From an uncultured Desulfuromonas sp. (GTDB lineage Bacteria > Desulfobacterota > Desulfuromonadia > Desulfuromonadales > Desulfuromonadaceae), in NCBI RefSeq assembly GCF_963678835.1, contig NZ_OY787470.1:744001-808000 (forward strand): a DNA stretch of 64,000 bases, in the 5' to 3' direction. The position numbers and the translations under genes were made by a program. This document shows, piece by piece, positions 63,258-64,000 of the stretch. The notes beneath the pieces are model-generated. The model was given only the letters and a program-made list of their open reading frames with translations, was not told the origin of the DNA and made no database searches. The first letter of the stretch is position 1. Every line of letters begins with the position of its first letter.

Positions 63258-63285
63258 AAAAAGGCGGCCTTTGGTCGCCTTTTTT
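63258..63285. terminator. Bidirectional terminator, ubiE / AsmA-like gene
   Basis: AAAAAGGCG pairs with CGCCTTTTT, the stem extended by G-U pairs, between two convergent genes. Confidence 0.92.
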
Positions 63286-64000
63286 ATTTTTGCGGGCGAT
63301 CGGGATTGGTGAGAACTTTCTCCGGGTCTTTGATCAGAGTGCCCGGCAGGGTCAGGGTCCGTTTGAAAATACCAAAGACCTTGTTTGAAAGAGATGTGAG
63401 CGGCATCATCTCCACTTTGGGGTCTGAAAACGGTCCCTTGATTTCGAAATTGGCGGAGAGGACCGCTCGATCATCGCCGGTAAGCAACCAACCGGCCACC
63501 GGGATCCGGGTGAAAACGGTGTCGACGGTACCCAGCGGTTTGATGCCCATGATCAGGTCAAGGTCGCTGTTGACCAGGTCAAGCTCGCCGGCCAGAACCG
63601 TATTCATTGCCGCACTGTCGATGCGTAGGTTTTCACTGCGTAATACCCCGTTTTCTAAAATAATGTCGCTGGTCAGCTGGCTGAACGGCATTCCTTCCTT
63701 GGCCATATCCGGCAGGCTGAACGTGAATAGCTGAGCCACATTGAGCAGAGAAAATGCTTTTGATAACACTTTGAATTTGCGTAGTACGCCATCCTGGATT
63801 GTGACGGAAAAGAGGCCGTTGGAATTTGGTAGAAAGGTGCTGCCGATCGGGCCGCTGATGGAAAAGTCACCGGTGAGTCGGCCGGTGACCAGGCCGGTGT
63901 GTTTGAGGAGCTGGCTGTAGACTTTATCCGCATCAATATTAACGACGGTCCCTTCAATCTGCAGCGTTGCCGGATCGGTTGTCTGGTAAAGCAGAACCTT
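63284..64000 (-). CDS. AsmA/YhdP-like envelope protein, C-terminal part
   Basis: The minus-strand frame is open from the window edge at 64000 to the stop at 63284, giving 238 C-terminal residues; the start lies outside. It has the beta-rich pattern of AsmA-family C-termini (RLTGDFSISGPIGST, NGLFSVTIQDGVLRKFKVLSKAFSLLNV, DSAAMNTVLAGELDLVNSDLDLIMGIKPLGTVDTVFTRIPVAGWLLTG). These large envelope proteins are linked to phospholipid transport to the outer membrane. The exact subfamily cannot be fixed from this end. Confidence 0.75.
   Translation of the reverse strand, partial: KVLLYQTTDPATLQIEGTVVNIDADKVYSQLLKHTGLVTGRLTGDFSISGPIGSTFLPNSNGLFSVTIQDGVLRKFKVLSKAFSLLNVAQLFTFSLPDMAKEGMPFSQLTSDIILENGVLRSENLRIDSAAMNTVLAGELDLVNSDLDLIMGIKPLGTVDTVFTRIPVAGWLLTGDDRAVLSANFEIKGPFSDPKVEMMPLTSLSNKVFGIFKRTLTLPGTLIKDPEKVLTNPDRPQK

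Noticed and set aside
1..64000. tRNA, rRNA, CRISPR arrays, insertion sequences
   Set aside because: No cloverleaf, rRNA-like stretch, spaced direct-repeat array or transposase gene was seen while reading the window.

Overview
The window is almost entirely one flagellar and chemotaxis island. It carries a nearly complete set of structural, export, regulatory and filament genes for a single Gram-negative flagellum (it has P-ring and L-ring genes flgI and flgH). FlhF/FlhG, a FliA/FlgM pair, a CsrA/FliW pair, a MotE-like protein and a sigma-54-type promoter, with roughly 50% GC, fit a deltaproteobacterium of the Desulfuromonadales type (Desulfuromonas, Geobacter or Pelobacter relatives). This placement is inference from gene content, not from a marker gene.

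Layout. 1-4631 (minus strand): chemotaxis genes cheA-cheR-cheB-cheD, cheD cut by the window edge. 5018-18443 (plus): a secreted TPR protein behind a sigma-54-like promoter, then flgB, flgC, fliE, fliF, fliG, fliH, fliI, fliJ, a MotE-like gene, fliK, flgD and flgE (rod, basal body, export ATPase, hook). 18803-31269 (plus): motA, motB, fliL, fliM, fliN, fliO, fliP, fliQ, fliR, flhB, flhA, flhF, flhG, fliA and a small membrane protein. 31515-35677 (plus): flgF, flgG, flgA, flgH, flgI. 35992-37407 (minus): a manC/algA-type GDP-mannose gene. 37703-43942 (plus): flgJ-N, an unknown gene, flgM, flgN, flgK, flgL, csrA, fliW. 43999-53820 (plus): four flagellin genes, the third of which contains a metalloprotease domain (flagellinolysin type). 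54045-60019 (plus): flaG, fliD, fliS, a helical chaperone-like protein, a PilZ protein, a second FliK-like gene and a stand-alone FlhB-C gene. 60172-64000: a Cache-domain chemoreceptor, a Nudix hydrolase (minus), ubiE/menG and a partial AsmA/YhdP-like gene (minus).

Regulation. Early genes appear to be read from a sigma-54 promoter. FliA (sigma-28), made in the middle cluster, has several well-matched target sites (TAAA-N15/16-NCCGATAA-like) before flgF, flgJ, the unknown gene at 38325, flagellin 4 and the second fliK-like gene. FlgM would hold FliA back until hook completion. Three of the four flagellin leaders carry the same small hairpin with GGA in its loop 16-17 nt before a GGAGG ribosome site, which looks like a two-site CsrA control element; csrA and its antagonist fliW lie immediately upstream.

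Most notable: the flagellinolysin-type flagellin, the repeated CsrA hairpins, a 47-bp tandem duplication at the start of fliG that makes a coupled mini-ORF, a G10 tract inside the second fliK-like gene, and eight copies of a REP-like two-arm palindrome confined to the late-gene half of the window.
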